From assembly GCF_001541095.1 (NCBI RefSeq), contig NZ_LMXH01000004.1:248001-312000 (forward strand): a stretch of 64,000 nucleotides of DNA, read 5' to 3'. The notes beneath the pieces were generated by a model. It made no database searches and was not told where the DNA came from. It worked only from the letters and a program-made list of their open reading frames with translations. The stretch's first letter is position 1; each line of letters opens with the position of its first letter. The position numbers and the translations under genes were made by a program. This stretch comes from Paenibacillus sp. FJAT-26967. GTDB lineage: Bacteria; Bacillota; Bacilli; Paenibacillales; NBRC-103111. Positions 15,860 to 25,039 of the stretch are shown here, piece by piece.

Positions 15860-16885
15860 ATGGCAATCACTTGCTCAAACTGCTTCGTTGGGGAGCGCGG
15901 TTACACGGTCTACTTCAGTCAAAATGAATCTTCCGCGTTTCTGGATGCCTATTTGCCGGAATATCCGCCAGATCATTGGTGCAAAATTAATCCGCGATTA
16001 TTCTGGATGCACGAATCATTATTTAATGCGATGCTCGATTATATAGCGGTACATCTCCAAGCCAATGGCATTCTTGCTGTGGAGACTGCAAAACAGGATC
16101 CGTATAACGGTCTGGATAAACTCAAACCGATCCTGTCCTTTAAAGAAGCAAGGGACGCCCACTGGATCGACGATATTATACGTAACCGGTCTATCCGCAC
16201 CTTTTACCAGCCGATCGTTTCCTATAATGGAAAGAACAGTTCCATCATAGGCTATGAACTTCTATCCCGTGGAACGTCACAAGCGGGAGAGATCATTCCT
16301 CCGGTGCAGTTGTTCCAGGCCGCCAAGGCAAGGGACCGCTTGTTTGCGCTGGATCGTGCCTGCAGATTGGAAGCGGTTAAAAATGCCGCGGGTTTAGGGG
16401 ATGGACTGGTGTTTATCAATTTCCTGCCGACGTCCATCTATAATCCGCAGCATTGCCTCCAATCTACCGTTGATATGGTAAAACGATCGGGTATCCGTCC
16501 GGAGTCTATTGTGTTCGAAGTTGTGGAGAGCGAAGAGATAAAGAATAAACAGCACCTCCGCAGTATTCTGGAATACTACAAAGCACACGGATTCCGTTAT
16601 GCGCTTGACGATGTAGGAACGGGCTTCAACAGTCTGCAGGTTCTGGCGGAACTGGAACCGGATGTCGTGAAGCTGGCTATCGAATTCAGCCGCGGAATCG
16701 CCAAAGATAAAGGCAAGCAGCGTGTCGCCAGAGCCGTGGTGCAGATGACCCAGGAGCTGAATTCACGCGCGCTTGCCGAAGGGATTGAAGACCGGGATGA
16801 CCTGGAATGCTTAAGGGATCTCGGATATGAGTGGTTTCAGGGATACTATTTCGGCAAACCGGAGCCGGAGCCCCTGCGTGCCTGA
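15860..16885 (+). CDS. EAL-domain cyclic-di-GMP phosphodiesterase
   Basis: A 341-residue cytoplasmic protein that should hydrolyse c-di-GMP to pGpG, lowering the signal that favours sessile growth. The EAL domain fills about residues 105-335. All residues needed for catalysis can be seen: Glu of GYELLSRG, Asn of FINFLP, Glu of VFEVVESE, both Asp of ALDDVGTG, Lys of VVKLA, Glu of ALAEGIED and Gln of WFQGYYF. It is therefore predicted active. The N-terminal 100 residues contain CSNC near the start and no recognised sensor domain. The start at 15860 has TTGAGGAGAACG in front, better than the TTG at 15845. It is monocistronic. Confidence 0.9.
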   Translation: MAITCSNCFVGERGYTVYFSQNESSAFLDAYLPEYPPDHWCKINPRLFWMHESLFNAMLDYIAVHLQANGILAVETAKQDPYNGLDKLKPILSFKEARDAHWIDDIIRNRSIRTFYQPIVSYNGKNSSIIGYELLSRGTSQAGEIIPPVQLFQAAKARDRLFALDRACRLEAVKNAAGLGDGLVFINFLPTSIYNPQHCLQSTVDMVKRSGIRPESIVFEVVESEEIKNKQHLRSILEYYKAHGFRYALDDVGTGFNSLQVLAELEPDVVKLAIEFSRGIAKDKGKQRVARAVVQMTQELNSRALAEGIEDRDDLECLRDLGYEWFQGYYFGKPEPEPLRA

Positions 16886-17036
16886 TACTGCGGTCTGCTC
16901 TGCACTTCTTAACGCCGCTTCTGCAGGGTACTGGAGGTGCAGCTCTAGTCTGTCAGGAATCAGCGAGGCTTTATTGATACGCCCGCCTGCTTGACTGCCG
17001 GGCTGACGGACTGCCCGAAGCAGAGTGAGAAGCTGG

Positions 17037-18353
17037 TTAGTCCATCTCATAAATGGTGCCGCTCTTGCTGGCGTAGAGCTCTGCGGCGACTTTCTCCGCG
17101 TAGGCATCCGTCATGCCGGAGATATAGTCGGCAACGAGGCGGGGCCATGGCCATACGCTGCGGTGGCGCTCATAATTCTCTATCCAGTCCGGCGGAATGA
17201 TCAGGCTGCCCTGATCTTGAATCTTGAAGCTGTCCCACAAACGGCGGATGATAATCTCGCTGCGTTTCTGCAGGCGCTGAACCCGGAAATCTTGGATCAG
17301 TGTCACCCAAGCGAGCTTCTTGATGATTTCCATTGTCCTCAGCAGATCCAGATCCTGCCGTCCATCCTGTACGAAAGTGACCCGCTTCCAGCCCTTATCC
17401 TGATCGTCGATAACCCCGACTTTCCCTGCGAAAGTGCTGACCCAGCGGGCCTTCATCTCTCTGCGCGTCCGTGAAGGCTCACGGTCACACTGGGCGTAGA
17501 TCACTTCCCACTGTTCCAGGTAAGAGGCAAGCACCCGCTTGACCATAGCCGGAATGTCCACCTGCTCCCAGCCAACCTCCAGATTCCCCTGATCGTTTAC
17601 AATTTCCTGAACCAGATGTCCGACAAGCCGGTCGTCCTCGAAGAAGGAACGGTTCATTTGGATTTTACCTGCGCGGATTCCGTCTTCGATATCATGCGTA
17701 GAGTACGCGATATCATCACACAAATCCATGAGCTGGGCTTCCAGCGTAGAGCACCCCGCAGGCATGTTCCACATATGCCGGAGCTGCGCTATGCCCTGCC
17801 ATTCCATCCCGTACACACCCTTGAGCCGGCCCGGCTCATCCAGACTGAACGGGTATTTGTTGATCGCCAGCAGAACAGCCGCCGTCAAGTCCAGACCGCT
17901 GTCGCTGCCTGCCCGCTTCTCCAGGAATGTGAGAATGCGGAAGTTCTGCGCATTCCCTTCGTAGGCGAAGCCGTGCTCCTCCGCCAGCAGGCGGTCCAGC
18001 ACTTCCTCGCCCTTGTGTCCAAAGGGCGGATGGCCCAGGTCATGCGCCAAAGATGCGCACTCTACAACCGCGGGGTCTACGATCAGCCCGGGATGTTCGC
18101 CCGAAGAGCAGAACGCGTACTGTTTACGCATCCGCCGCGCGACTTCCCGGGCGATTTGCGATACTTCCAGCGAGTGGGTGAGACGAGTCCGGTAGTAATC
18201 GCCAGTTCCTGCGCCGAATACTTGTGATTTGCCCTGGAGCCTGCGGAACACAGGAGACTGGATGAGCCGGGCATAGTCCCGCTCATATTCATCCCTCTCT
18301 TCACTGAACGTGCCGAGTACAGGTTCGTCCAGCCGGTATTTTCGCAAATCCAT
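17037..18353 (-). CDS. dgt: dGTP triphosphohydrolase-like HD-domain protein
   Basis: A 438-residue metal-dependent phosphohydrolase that removes triphosphate from dGTP or other dNTPs. The HD motif residues are visible: His60 in RLTHSLEVSQIAR, His104-Asp105 in SLAHDLGHPPFGHKG, and a later Asp in LMDLCDDIAYSTHDIEDG. The DIAYSTHDIEDG segment and C-terminal DLGH-type layout are typical of dNTPases. The family also includes anti-phage dNTPases, but nothing here suggests a defence island. The ribosome site AGAGGGGGTC precedes ATG. The gene lies 136 bases downstream of the haemoglobin gene on the same strand; a shared transcript is possible. Confidence 0.9.
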   Translation of the reverse strand: MDLRKYRLDEPVLGTFSEERDEYERDYARLIQSPVFRRLQGKSQVFGAGTGDYYRTRLTHSLEVSQIAREVARRMRKQYAFCSSGEHPGLIVDPAVVECASLAHDLGHPPFGHKGEEVLDRLLAEEHGFAYEGNAQNFRILTFLEKRAGSDSGLDLTAAVLLAINKYPFSLDEPGRLKGVYGMEWQGIAQLRHMWNMPAGCSTLEAQLMDLCDDIAYSTHDIEDGIRAGKIQMNRSFFEDDRLVGHLVQEIVNDQGNLEVGWEQVDIPAMVKRVLASYLEQWEVIYAQCDREPSRTRREMKARWVSTFAGKVGVIDDQDKGWKRVTFVQDGRQDLDLLRTMEIIKKLAWVTLIQDFRVQRLQKRSEIIIRRLWDSFKIQDQGSLIIPPDWIENYERHRSVWPWPRLVADYISGMTDAYAEKVAAELYASKSGTIYEMD

Positions 18354-18489
18354 ATCATGACCCCCTCTTTATATGTAACGTAATCTGACATGATACGTTC
18401 CCCAAATTGTAGCACATTCTTTTTTGACACGAAAAGGGGATATTGCCCAGAACAGCAGCAAATAACCCCTAATTGTTCTTGGCTTCTTC

Positions 18490-18846
18490 TTACTTGTATA
18501 GAATATCGTCTTGGAGCGTCGCAACGGTACTTACGACCTGTTCGATATCCTCTTGACCGACCCCCAAATGTTTCAAGGACGCTTTCAAATGAGTTACAAT
18601 TGCGTCAAAATGCTGCGGCTGCAGGTTCATTCCTTTGTGGGCTTCCGCCATAGATCTTCCGCTATAAACAGCTCCCCCCAGCGCATAGGAAATAAACGCG
18701 GTCTGATGGCGCCGTTGCTTGTCCATATCCGTGTGCAAGAAATATGAATTCACCGTTTCATCTGCCAATACCCTTTTATAGAAATCCTCCACGACCTGCG
18801 CAATCGCTTCCTTGCCTCCAAGCTTATGGTACAAAGAATCTTTCAT
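18490..18846 (-). CDS. glbN: truncated haemoglobin, group I
   Basis: A 118-residue haem protein with the two-over-two globin fold. The start LYHKLGGKEAIAQVVEDFYKRVLAD is the typical A-B helix pattern with the GG motif. The proximal (F8) His is His70 in SMAEAHKGMN, and a second Gly-Gly (YALGGAVYSGR) marks the E-F loop. Such proteins bind O2 or NO and often protect against nitrosative stress. AAGGGGGAATTTATT precedes ATG. It is on the same strand as, and upstream of, dgt. No NsrR- or Rex-type site is evident. Confidence 0.92.
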   Translation of the reverse strand: MKDSLYHKLGGKEAIAQVVEDFYKRVLADETVNSYFLHTDMDKQRRHQTAFISYALGGAVYSGRSMAEAHKGMNLQPQHFDAIVTHLKASLKHLGVGQEDIEQVVSTVATLQDDILYK

Positions 18847-19102
18847 AATAAATTCCCCCTTATTTCGGTTGTTTTATAGTATGGACTATTCTTAATCTTA
18901 CTCCTCATGATCTGCGGTCTGCAAAAAAATGCAAATTTCCCATCATCCAGTCTTGAAACAGACACAAGCGGACTATTCCGGCAGTAATTGTGTGTTCCGG
19001 TCCGTAACTTTGCACATGTTCATCCTCACAAATTAACCCGCAACCCGACCCTAGAAACCGAACAAGTATTTTTTGAATAGAAAATCTGAATTTCTGCCTA
19101 TC

Positions 19103-19138
19103 TTCGCACAAAAAGTTCGCACAAAAAGTTCGCACAAA
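19103..19138 (+). repeat. 2.8 tandem copies of TTCGCACAAAAAG
   Basis: The 13-base unit starts at 19103, 19116 and 19129; the last copy stops after 10 bases. Copies are identical. It lies in non-coding DNA between two genes, so it is either slippage-prone satellite DNA or a protein-binding array. Confidence 0.8.
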
Positions 19139-19156
19139 CGATTTCAAACACAAAAA

Positions 19157-19198
19157 GCTTCTCCTTCTTACGTGAAATCACGAAAGGGGAGAAGCCCT
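19157..19198 (-). terminator. terminator of the condensation-type acyltransferase gene
   Basis: GCTTCTCC (19157-19164) pairs with GGAGAAGC (19187-19194), and an inner CGTGA/TCACG stem fills the loop. On the minus strand it is followed by TTTTTGTG. Confidence 0.8.
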
Positions 19199-19229
19199 GA
19201 AGCCTGTAAATCCGCAGGCACTCGGAGGA

Positions 19230-20567
19230 TTAACGAAGCGCGGCAAGTTCTTCTGTAAGATCGTCGAGAAAGCTCTCCACCGTCCGGGTGCTTGTAGCGG
19301 ATTCATAGTATCCGATGGTCAGAGTGAGAACATCCCGGTATGTGCTGGCTCCGAGCGCAAAGTTAGGCGCGTATTGGACAGGCGAGAGCATATAGGCCCG
19401 GTAGGCTTCCGCCGATCCGAAGGAGACCGCAGAAGCGGAGAGTCTGCCGAAATTAGTGAGGCCGGGAATCGCTCTGCCCGAGGTTGCTCCCTGCAGGGCC
19501 TGCTCGCGGAGCCACTGCAGAGCTCCTTCGTACCCGGCCTGGGCTATCAACTCCATGGAGATCGCGGTCTGAATACCCGGCAGGTTCTGCTTCCACTGCG
19601 TGAGCTGGCTCGAAACACGCAGCAGTGTATCCGCGAATGGCTCTGATTCGCAATGTTCCAGCGTCAGGTAGCCCATTCCGGACAGATTGCTGACCGCAGC
19701 CATTGTCCCGGAGGGAACGAACCGGCGCAGATCAACGGTGACGCTTGCCGTCTGCGGGAGGCTGCGGTCATAGTCGGCCGTCCGCAGCAGTCCGCGGAAC
19801 AGTGCTGCGGACAGCAGGTCGTTGACCGTGGCCCCGTGCCCCTTGGCATAGGCGCAGATGCGCTCCAGCCGCTCGCCCTCGAGTTGGCGTATGGCTACAC
19901 GAGGGCGGACGGGCTCTCCGGGCTGCGAAGGAAACATCCAGGCGGCTTGTTTCATCTGCCCGGGATCGAAAGCCGCATGGATGTCCCGGATGCCGAGTGC
20001 GCTGAAGAGCGGCCCGTGATCACGGCATTTGCCGCGTGCTTCTACCAGCCGCTGTTCAGTGCCGGACTGTTCTGCGGCAAGGCCGGAATAAACTTCCGCG
20101 AGCAGGGCGATGTATGCTTTCAGGCCGGCACCGTCCGAACAGGCGTGGAAAATCTTCACGCACAGCGTATCTTCCTCGCCGCGGATGAGCCGGGCTTGGA
20201 CGAGGGGGCTCTGCCGGCGGTCAAACGTTTCGGTGAAATAAGCACAGACGGCTGACCGGCTGCTTTCACCGGCTGCAAGCTCCAGAATTGTACAAAGCTG
20301 CAAATCTTCGTCATCATCACGGACCTGCCAATAGGGCTGGTGCGGATCTTCAACGAACCGGCAGCCGAGAACAGGCTCCAATTGAACAGTGATTTTCATC
20401 GCTTCTTCCAGAATATGCGGATCGATCCGTTGCCTAAAGTGAAGGATGTATCCGATCTGCTGCTCCGAAACGTGATAGCTCGCTATGTAATTAAATAGGT
20501 CGGACGGTGTTACGGGGTAACGTGAAGGTAAAGAACTCCTGTCACAATCATTAAGGGTAAGCGACAC
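19230..20567 (-). CDS. stand-alone condensation-domain/alcohol-acyltransferase-like protein
   Basis: A 445-residue soluble protein with the chloramphenicol-acetyltransferase-like fold used by NRPS condensation domains, PapA5-type and alcohol acetyltransferases. The catalytic motif HxxxDG is present as HACSDG at about residue 136. The second-half elements (DLRRFVPSG, the SNLSGMGYL strand and TNFGRLS near residue 365) match the family. Such enzymes join an acyl group to an alcohol or amine. No carrier protein, synthetase or lipid gene is adjacent, so donor and acceptor are unknown. The gene is monocistronic with its own terminator. The start at 20567 has AAAGGAGATGTCTTTGTGTCG-type context with AAAAGGAGATG as ribosome site. 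Confidence 0.75.
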   Translation of the reverse strand: MSLTLNDCDRSSLPSRYPVTPSDLFNYIASYHVSEQQIGYILHFRQRIDPHILEEAMKITVQLEPVLGCRFVEDPHQPYWQVRDDDEDLQLCTILELAAGESSRSAVCAYFTETFDRRQSPLVQARLIRGEEDTLCVKIFHACSDGAGLKAYIALLAEVYSGLAAEQSGTEQRLVEARGKCRDHGPLFSALGIRDIHAAFDPGQMKQAAWMFPSQPGEPVRPRVAIRQLEGERLERICAYAKGHGATVNDLLSAALFRGLLRTADYDRSLPQTASVTVDLRRFVPSGTMAAVSNLSGMGYLTLEHCESEPFADTLLRVSSQLTQWKQNLPGIQTAISMELIAQAGYEGALQWLREQALQGATSGRAIPGLTNFGRLSASAVSFGSAEAYRAYMLSPVQYAPNFALGASTYRDVLTLTIGYYESATSTRTVESFLDDLTEELAALR

Positions 20568-20765
20568 AAAGACATCTCCTTTTTATAAACAAAAATAAAT
20601 TAAATCTACTATATATCAAACATTGTATTAAAAAGTTTGGTAATAAGTCAAATAAAATCAAACAAATTACTGATTTGTTTGTATGTGAGCAATCAGGGAA
20701 ATAAATCGTTAGAATCTGTTCCTCTGGCAGTAATAGGAAACACAATACAAGTTCATGAGAAAGAG

Positions 20766-20825
20766 TTGACAAGAGGATCTGAATGAGAGTAATATTTCTA
20801 ATCAGATTACTTTGTTTAGAGTAAT
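20766..20825 (+). promoter_or_regulatory. promoter and dyad upstream of the ABC-2 permease-padR operon
   Basis: TTGACA (20766-20771) with an 18-base spacer to TAATAT (20790-20795). AGTAAT (20788-20793), ATTACT (20806-20811) and AGTAAT (20820-20825) form overlapping dyads on the -10 box and start site, a candidate site for the PadR protein encoded downstream. That link is inference. Confidence 0.55.
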
Positions 20826-20864
20826 TAAATTGTATTATAAAATTTGTATAGAGGTGGACCGTAT

Positions 20865-22028
20865 ATGAAAAGTTTTGTTACCCTGTTAAAAGATAAGAGC
20901 GTGATCGGCGGTATTGTTATGGCGCTGTTCTACCAAATTGTGTTCATTAGCGTGTTTATGTATGGATACAGCGCGGTACCCAAAAATATAGATCAATTGT
21001 CCGTTTCGATTGTTAATGAAGATACAAAGGCCGGCAAAGACATTGCAGAACAGCTGCAGAAGCAGCTTCCATTTCAAATAACTAGTGATTCCTCTCTTGC
21101 TGAGGCCAAAGAAGAGCTGAATAACCGCAAGACCCATATGATCGTCCACATCCCGTCTGATTTCACGGAGCAGCTGTCGAAGCAGGGAGAGCAGGTTAAG
21201 ATGGATTTCCTGATTAACCAGTCCAATCCCGCGATGGTGACAAGCACCATGCAGCAGGTGGTTTCGCAAATTACGGGAAGCCTTAACCAACAGTTCGCTG
21301 TCCAAGGTGTGCAGGGAATTTTACAGGGAATGAACGTACCTGATGAACAGGCCAAACAGCTCTCGGAGCAGGTTCCGGCCAAGCTGGCTGCCAATGTAAT
21401 CAACAGCAACGAAGTGCCCGCGGGCATGCATAACCAGATGGCTCCTTTCTTCTTATCGATGGTCAGTTATGTAGGTGCGATGATTTTCTCCATGCTGGTA
21501 GTCGGGGCGACTCTTGCGCGCAGGAAGGAACTCGGTACTTGGCAGGCGTTCTGGTCGGCACAGGGCATCAATGCCCTGGTGTCGCTGGTAGCTCCGGTAG
21601 TCGGATTAACGATTTATTTCCTGGTGCAGGGCGGCTTCGGCGGGGAAATATTTATGAAAGCTTGGATGCTTCAAGCGTTAGAAATGTTTGCCGCTATTGA
21701 GTTTATGTCGATTTTCTGCTTGCTGCTCGGCGACAAAGCGATTTTCGTCAACATCACGCTTTTGCTTATGCAAACGATCAGCAGCGGTGCCGTAATGACG
21801 CAGGATATGATGCCGGGGCTTTTCAAAGCACTGAGTTATGTATCCGTGATGTTCTACAGTGTCCAGACCAGCTTCAGCATTCTGTTCGGAGGGGGACAGG
21901 CGGGTGTCCATTTGCTGGGACTCGCACTCATGGCCGTTATTTCGCTGTTGGTTGGAACCGGTGTTTATACGTTGAAGAACTCCAAAGCTCTTCGCAAACC
22001 CGCAGTCGTTACGGATACTGCTTCCTGA
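20865..22028 (+). CDS. ABC-2/YhgE-like membrane permease
   Basis: A 387-residue membrane protein. One N-terminal helix (about residues 14-35), an extracytoplasmic domain (about 36-190) with the ABC-2 pattern VSIVNEDTKAGKDIAEQL, and five to six C-terminal helices (about 195-375) are seen. The layout is that of ABC-2 membrane 3 / short YhgE proteins, thought to export drugs, lipids or peptides. No ATPase gene is adjacent, so a partner would be encoded elsewhere, or it may work alone like YhgE. The start at 20865 has GAGGTGGACCGTAT in front. A PadR gene follows 79 bases later, probably in the same operon. Confidence 0.75.
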   Translation: MKSFVTLLKDKSVIGGIVMALFYQIVFISVFMYGYSAVPKNIDQLSVSIVNEDTKAGKDIAEQLQKQLPFQITSDSSLAEAKEELNNRKTHMIVHIPSDFTEQLSKQGEQVKMDFLINQSNPAMVTSTMQQVVSQITGSLNQQFAVQGVQGILQGMNVPDEQAKQLSEQVPAKLAANVINSNEVPAGMHNQMAPFFLSMVSYVGAMIFSMLVVGATLARRKELGTWQAFWSAQGINALVSLVAPVVGLTIYFLVQGGFGGEIFMKAWMLQALEMFAAIEFMSIFCLLLGDKAIFVNITLLLMQTISSGAVMTQDMMPGLFKALSYVSVMFYSVQTSFSILFGGGQAGVHLLGLALMAVISLLVGTGVYTLKNSKALRKPAVVTDTAS

Positions 22029-22107
22029 GGCATTTTGATGTACACTAGGGTAGGGAGTCCGTGTTCTGACCGGCTCTCTCGATATGCTTCTACAGGAGGG
22101 ACTTTAA

Positions 22108-22638
22108 GTGTCACTTCAAGTGTTTATTCTGGGAGTCCTATGCGCAGGCAACCATCATCCGTATGACATCAAAAAAATGTTTAAACGGAAAAATATCGAC
22201 GAAATCCAGAAGATTAACGATGGAACCTTGTACTACAATTTTGATGTGCTGCTGAAAAAAGGGTACATTGAGAAAATCGAGGTTACGCGGGACGAGAACC
22301 GGCCGCAGAAAACCACGTATGGCATTACAGATGCAGGGCGCCAAGCGCTGGAGCAGGAAATTTATACGAAGTTTAAAAATTTTACCGATGTTGAATCCTT
22401 GTATTCGGCAGCCCTGTTCATTAAACATGCAGACCCGAACAAGCTGGCCTTTCTTATTGAAGAAGGCATTGAGAAGCTGCAGGGGAAAATTCAGCATCAT
22501 CACGAGATCTGGCTAACCATCCGGGACGAATCGCCTCCGATCATTCATCTGATTCAGGACCACACGCTCAGCCGGATCAAGCTTGAGCTGGACTGGTTGG
22601 AGAAGCTGCTTGTACATGTGAAGAATGAGAGGCAGTAG
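22108..22638 (+). CDS. PadR-family transcriptional regulator
   Basis: A 176-residue regulator starting with GTG, supported by ACAGGAGGGACTTTAA. The winged helix is at residues 1-90: LGVLCAGNHHPYDIKKMFK, then the DGTLYYNFDVLLKKGYIE recognition region and the wing RDENRPQKTTYGITDAGRQAL. The C-terminal helical part (about 95-176) is the larger type that forms a dimer arm. It probably represses the upstream permease gene, as PadR proteins usually control adjacent transporters. The strand order permease-regulator gives feedback on both. Confidence 0.88.
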   Translation: MSLQVFILGVLCAGNHHPYDIKKMFKRKNIDEIQKINDGTLYYNFDVLLKKGYIEKIEVTRDENRPQKTTYGITDAGRQALEQEIYTKFKNFTDVESLYSAALFIKHADPNKLAFLIEEGIEKLQGKIQHHHEIWLTIRDESPPIIHLIQDHTLSRIKLELDWLEKLLVHVKNERQ

Positions 22639-22745
22639 GACGGGGCGGGCGGACCGCAGTTCGGGAATATAACCGTAAGGATAGCGCTGCAGCGCCGATT
22701 TGCGCGAGGCAGGACAGTTCTCCATCTGGTGAGAACAAGCAGACA

Positions 22746-22783
22746 AAAAGGCAGGCTGAATGTGAATTCAGACTGCCTTTTTG
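22746..22783. terminator. bidirectional terminator between padR and the DUF3298 gene
   Basis: AAAAAGGCAGGCTGAAT (22746-22762) pairs with ATTCAGACTGCCTTTTT (22766-22782), with a short loop and T runs in both directions. It serves two convergent transcripts. Confidence 0.9.
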
Positions 22784-22820
22784 TTATGTCTGTACGCCCT
22801 CCGGGGGTCTGTCCGATGAC

Positions 22821-23444
22821 TTAGGCTAAATCCGCTGCCAGTTTCTCGAGCGGTCCGCCTGGTAATGCGATGTTTTGCAGGTCGTAGACCGAGATAGGGA
22901 ACATCGGGAAACCGACATAATAGGGAGTAATATCGTACAACCGAAAGTACAGCACGAGCGATTTGTCCGCCAGATAGTAAGACTGATCGGGCCAGATCGC
23001 ATCGAATTTATCAAGCAGGGGGATTTGCCTTTGCCTGATCTGTTCAGCTACGTGCTTAGACAAGACCTCAACGTAGTCGCTTCCGGGCTTAAATAAGTCG
23101 GCGAGGCTGTACACCTTGCCGGTGGTCACATCCAGTGACAGGGAATCCGCCACGGTGTAACCGTGAGCCATCGGAGAGGAATAGGCGTAGTTGCTCGCTA
23201 TGAAGCTGAGCAGTCCTCTCTGATTGTTTTTCAGCTCGTAGTGACCGATCATTTCCTTGAATGTACCGGTCTGGTATTTCTTTTGTTCCTGAGCCAGCGA
23301 CGTCACTATCTCGGTGATCTTCTGGTTGATCTGGTTCTGTACGCGTACCGGCTTAAGTCCGGTTACGCGGGGATAGTAAATCGTAACGCCGGGAGAGGAC
23401 ACGGATTCGCTCTGTATGTGCACGGGAAGCTCGAAAAGAGCCAT
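22821..23444 (-). CDS. DUF3298 (RsiV-like) domain protein without signal peptide
   Basis: A 207-residue protein. The first part (residues 10-110) resembles the DUF4163-type strand-helix unit and the rest (about 110-200) DUF3298: GYTVADSLSLDVTTGKVYSLADLFKPGSDY, then YLADKSLVLYFRLYDITPY and FPISVYDLQNIA. In RsiV and PdaC this module lies outside the cell behind a membrane helix. Here there is none, so the protein appears cytoplasmic. The gene starts 65 bases after the peptide symporter stop on the same strand and may be co-transcribed. The ribosome site GGAAAGGAAGAAG supports the ATG. Function unknown. Confidence 0.8.
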   Translation of the reverse strand: MALFELPVHIQSESVSSPGVTIYYPRVTGLKPVRVQNQINQKITEIVTSLAQEQKKYQTGTFKEMIGHYELKNNQRGLLSFIASNYAYSSPMAHGYTVADSLSLDVTTGKVYSLADLFKPGSDYVEVLSKHVAEQIRQRQIPLLDKFDAIWPDQSYYLADKSLVLYFRLYDITPYYVGFPMFPISVYDLQNIALPGGPLEKLAADLA

Positions 23445-23509
23445 TAGTCTTCTTCCTTTCCGGTTGCCGTATTGCTACAGCCTATTGCAGCCGGATGGAA
23501 TTTAGAAGA

Positions 23510-24886
23510 CTAATCCATGAGCCTCGTAATCTTGCGGCTGAACACGAGAAGGAAACTACCGAGTACAATTGCCATGGTTCCGATGAGAGCAAACACTTCG
23601 AAATACCCGAGTGTTTTTGTGAAGGACGCCAGCTGTCCTCCCAGAATATTCGCTACTCCTGTGCTGGCGAGCCAGACACCCATAAGAAGCGAAGCAAGCT
23701 TGGCCGGTGCAATACGGCTGACCATGGATAGTCCCACCGGGGATAAGAACAATTCTCCAAGTGTGTGAAACAAGTAGGTGAAGACGATGAACAGCAGATT
23801 TGCCCGTCGCTGCACGGATTCGGGATCTTCACCCGTCTGAGAGACGGCAGTGAGGAGAACCATATAGCCGAGTCCGAGCATAATCATTCCGATCGCCATC
23901 TTGACAGGCACGCTCAGATCGCCGCGTTTGGAACGCGCCAGTCTGGTCCACAGCATAGACACTAGCGGAGCCAGCAGAATAATGAAGAACGGGTTGACGG
24001 ACTGGAACCAGGAGGTCGGAATTTCCATTCCGAATACTTCACGGTCCACAAACCGGTTCGTATAAATCGTCAGCGAGCTGCCGGCTTGTTCGAAACCGGC
24101 CCAGAAAAAGACGACGAAACTGGCCAGAATCACGATTACGGCCGTACGCCGCTTCTCCAGAGGAGTGAGCGGGGTATCGGACGTCTGGCCGCTGCCGTCG
24201 GCCGAAGCCGCTTTTCCGACAGGATCTTTGCCGATATTCCCGAGGTAGCGGGGGCTGAACAAGGTGAAAATCACTTGTCCCAACACCATGCCCAGAGAGG
24301 CGGCAAGGAAACCGTAGCGATAGCCGTAGTGAATTGTTCCGTCTATCGTGGTCTTAAAGAGGTCTTCCGCCAGATATCCGGTAAGAAGCGGAGCAAAGAG
24401 CGCCCCCAGGTTAATCCCCATATAAAAAATTGTAAAAGCGGAATCCCGCCTTTTGTCATTCTCGCTGTACAACTCTCCCACCAGCGTCGAAATATTCGGC
24501 TTAAAGAAGCCGTTTCCGATAATAAGCAGAGCCAGACCCGTATACAATCCCCACTGGCTCTGCTCCGCAAAGAGCAAGAAGTTACCGATCGCCATAATTA
24601 TACCGCCGATCGTAATGGCCACACGTCTCCCGAGGAAGCGGTCGGATAGATAGCCGCCTATAGTAGGGGTGAAATAACAAGCGCCCGTATAGATGCCGTA
24701 AACCATATAAGCGGTCTGCTCCTCGAATCCGAGCCCTCCGCTGACCAATGAAGCCGTTAAATAAAGTACCAGCAGGGCACGCATGCCATAGTAGCTGAAG
24801 CGTTCCCACATTTCGGTCAGAAAAAGCAAATACAAACCCGGAGGATGTTTTTTAGTTTGTTCTGCTGCCTTATGTGTAGTTTCCAT
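23510..24886 (-). CDS. dtpT: proton-dependent di/tripeptide symporter (POT/PTR2 family)
   Basis: A 458-residue, roughly 14-helix transporter that imports small peptides with protons. The family signature is clear: LFLTEMWERFSYYGMRALLVLYL (the ExxERxxYYG motif of helix 1), then GGYLSDRFLGRRVAITIGG and the FTIFYMGINLGALFAPLLTGYL (PTR2 signature). The start at 24886 is chosen because AAGGGGGGCAGG precedes it and it gives a family-like N-terminus; the open frame extends 23 codons further upstream without a ribosome site. The last gene on the transcript may be the DUF3298 gene. Confidence 0.92.
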   Translation of the reverse strand: METTHKAAEQTKKHPPGLYLLFLTEMWERFSYYGMRALLVLYLTASLVSGGLGFEEQTAYMVYGIYTGACYFTPTIGGYLSDRFLGRRVAITIGGIIMAIGNFLLFAEQSQWGLYTGLALLIIGNGFFKPNISTLVGELYSENDKRRDSAFTIFYMGINLGALFAPLLTGYLAEDLFKTTIDGTIHYGYRYGFLAASLGMVLGQVIFTLFSPRYLGNIGKDPVGKAASADGSGQTSDTPLTPLEKRRTAVIVILASFVVFFWAGFEQAGSSLTIYTNRFVDREVFGMEIPTSWFQSVNPFFIILLAPLVSMLWTRLARSKRGDLSVPVKMAIGMIMLGLGYMVLLTAVSQTGEDPESVQRRANLLFIVFTYLFHTLGELFLSPVGLSMVSRIAPAKLASLLMGVWLASTGVANILGGQLASFTKTLGYFEVFALIGTMAIVLGSFLLVFSRKITRLMD

Positions 24887-25039
24887 CCTGCTGCCCCCCT
24901 TAGAATCTCTATTCTTGCAGACAACTTCTGACGTAGAAATGAGCAAAGTTGCCACTCGATAGTTTAACCCCTTTATGCACGTTTTTAATCAGTCAATTGC
25001 ATGTTCGAATTCAATTATTATCCAAATAGTCTGTGCCCT

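Larger units (their letters stand above)
18847..19229. other. 383-base intergenic region with tandem repeats and a terminator
   Basis: It holds the upstream region of the haemoglobin gene, a 13-bp tandem repeat (listed separately) and the terminator of the acyltransferase gene. No ORF with a ribosome site is present. Confidence 0.5.

Noticed and set aside
17037-18353. dGTPase as part of an anti-phage island
   Set aside because: No other defence genes, integrase or recombinase nearby; dgt is also a common housekeeping gene.
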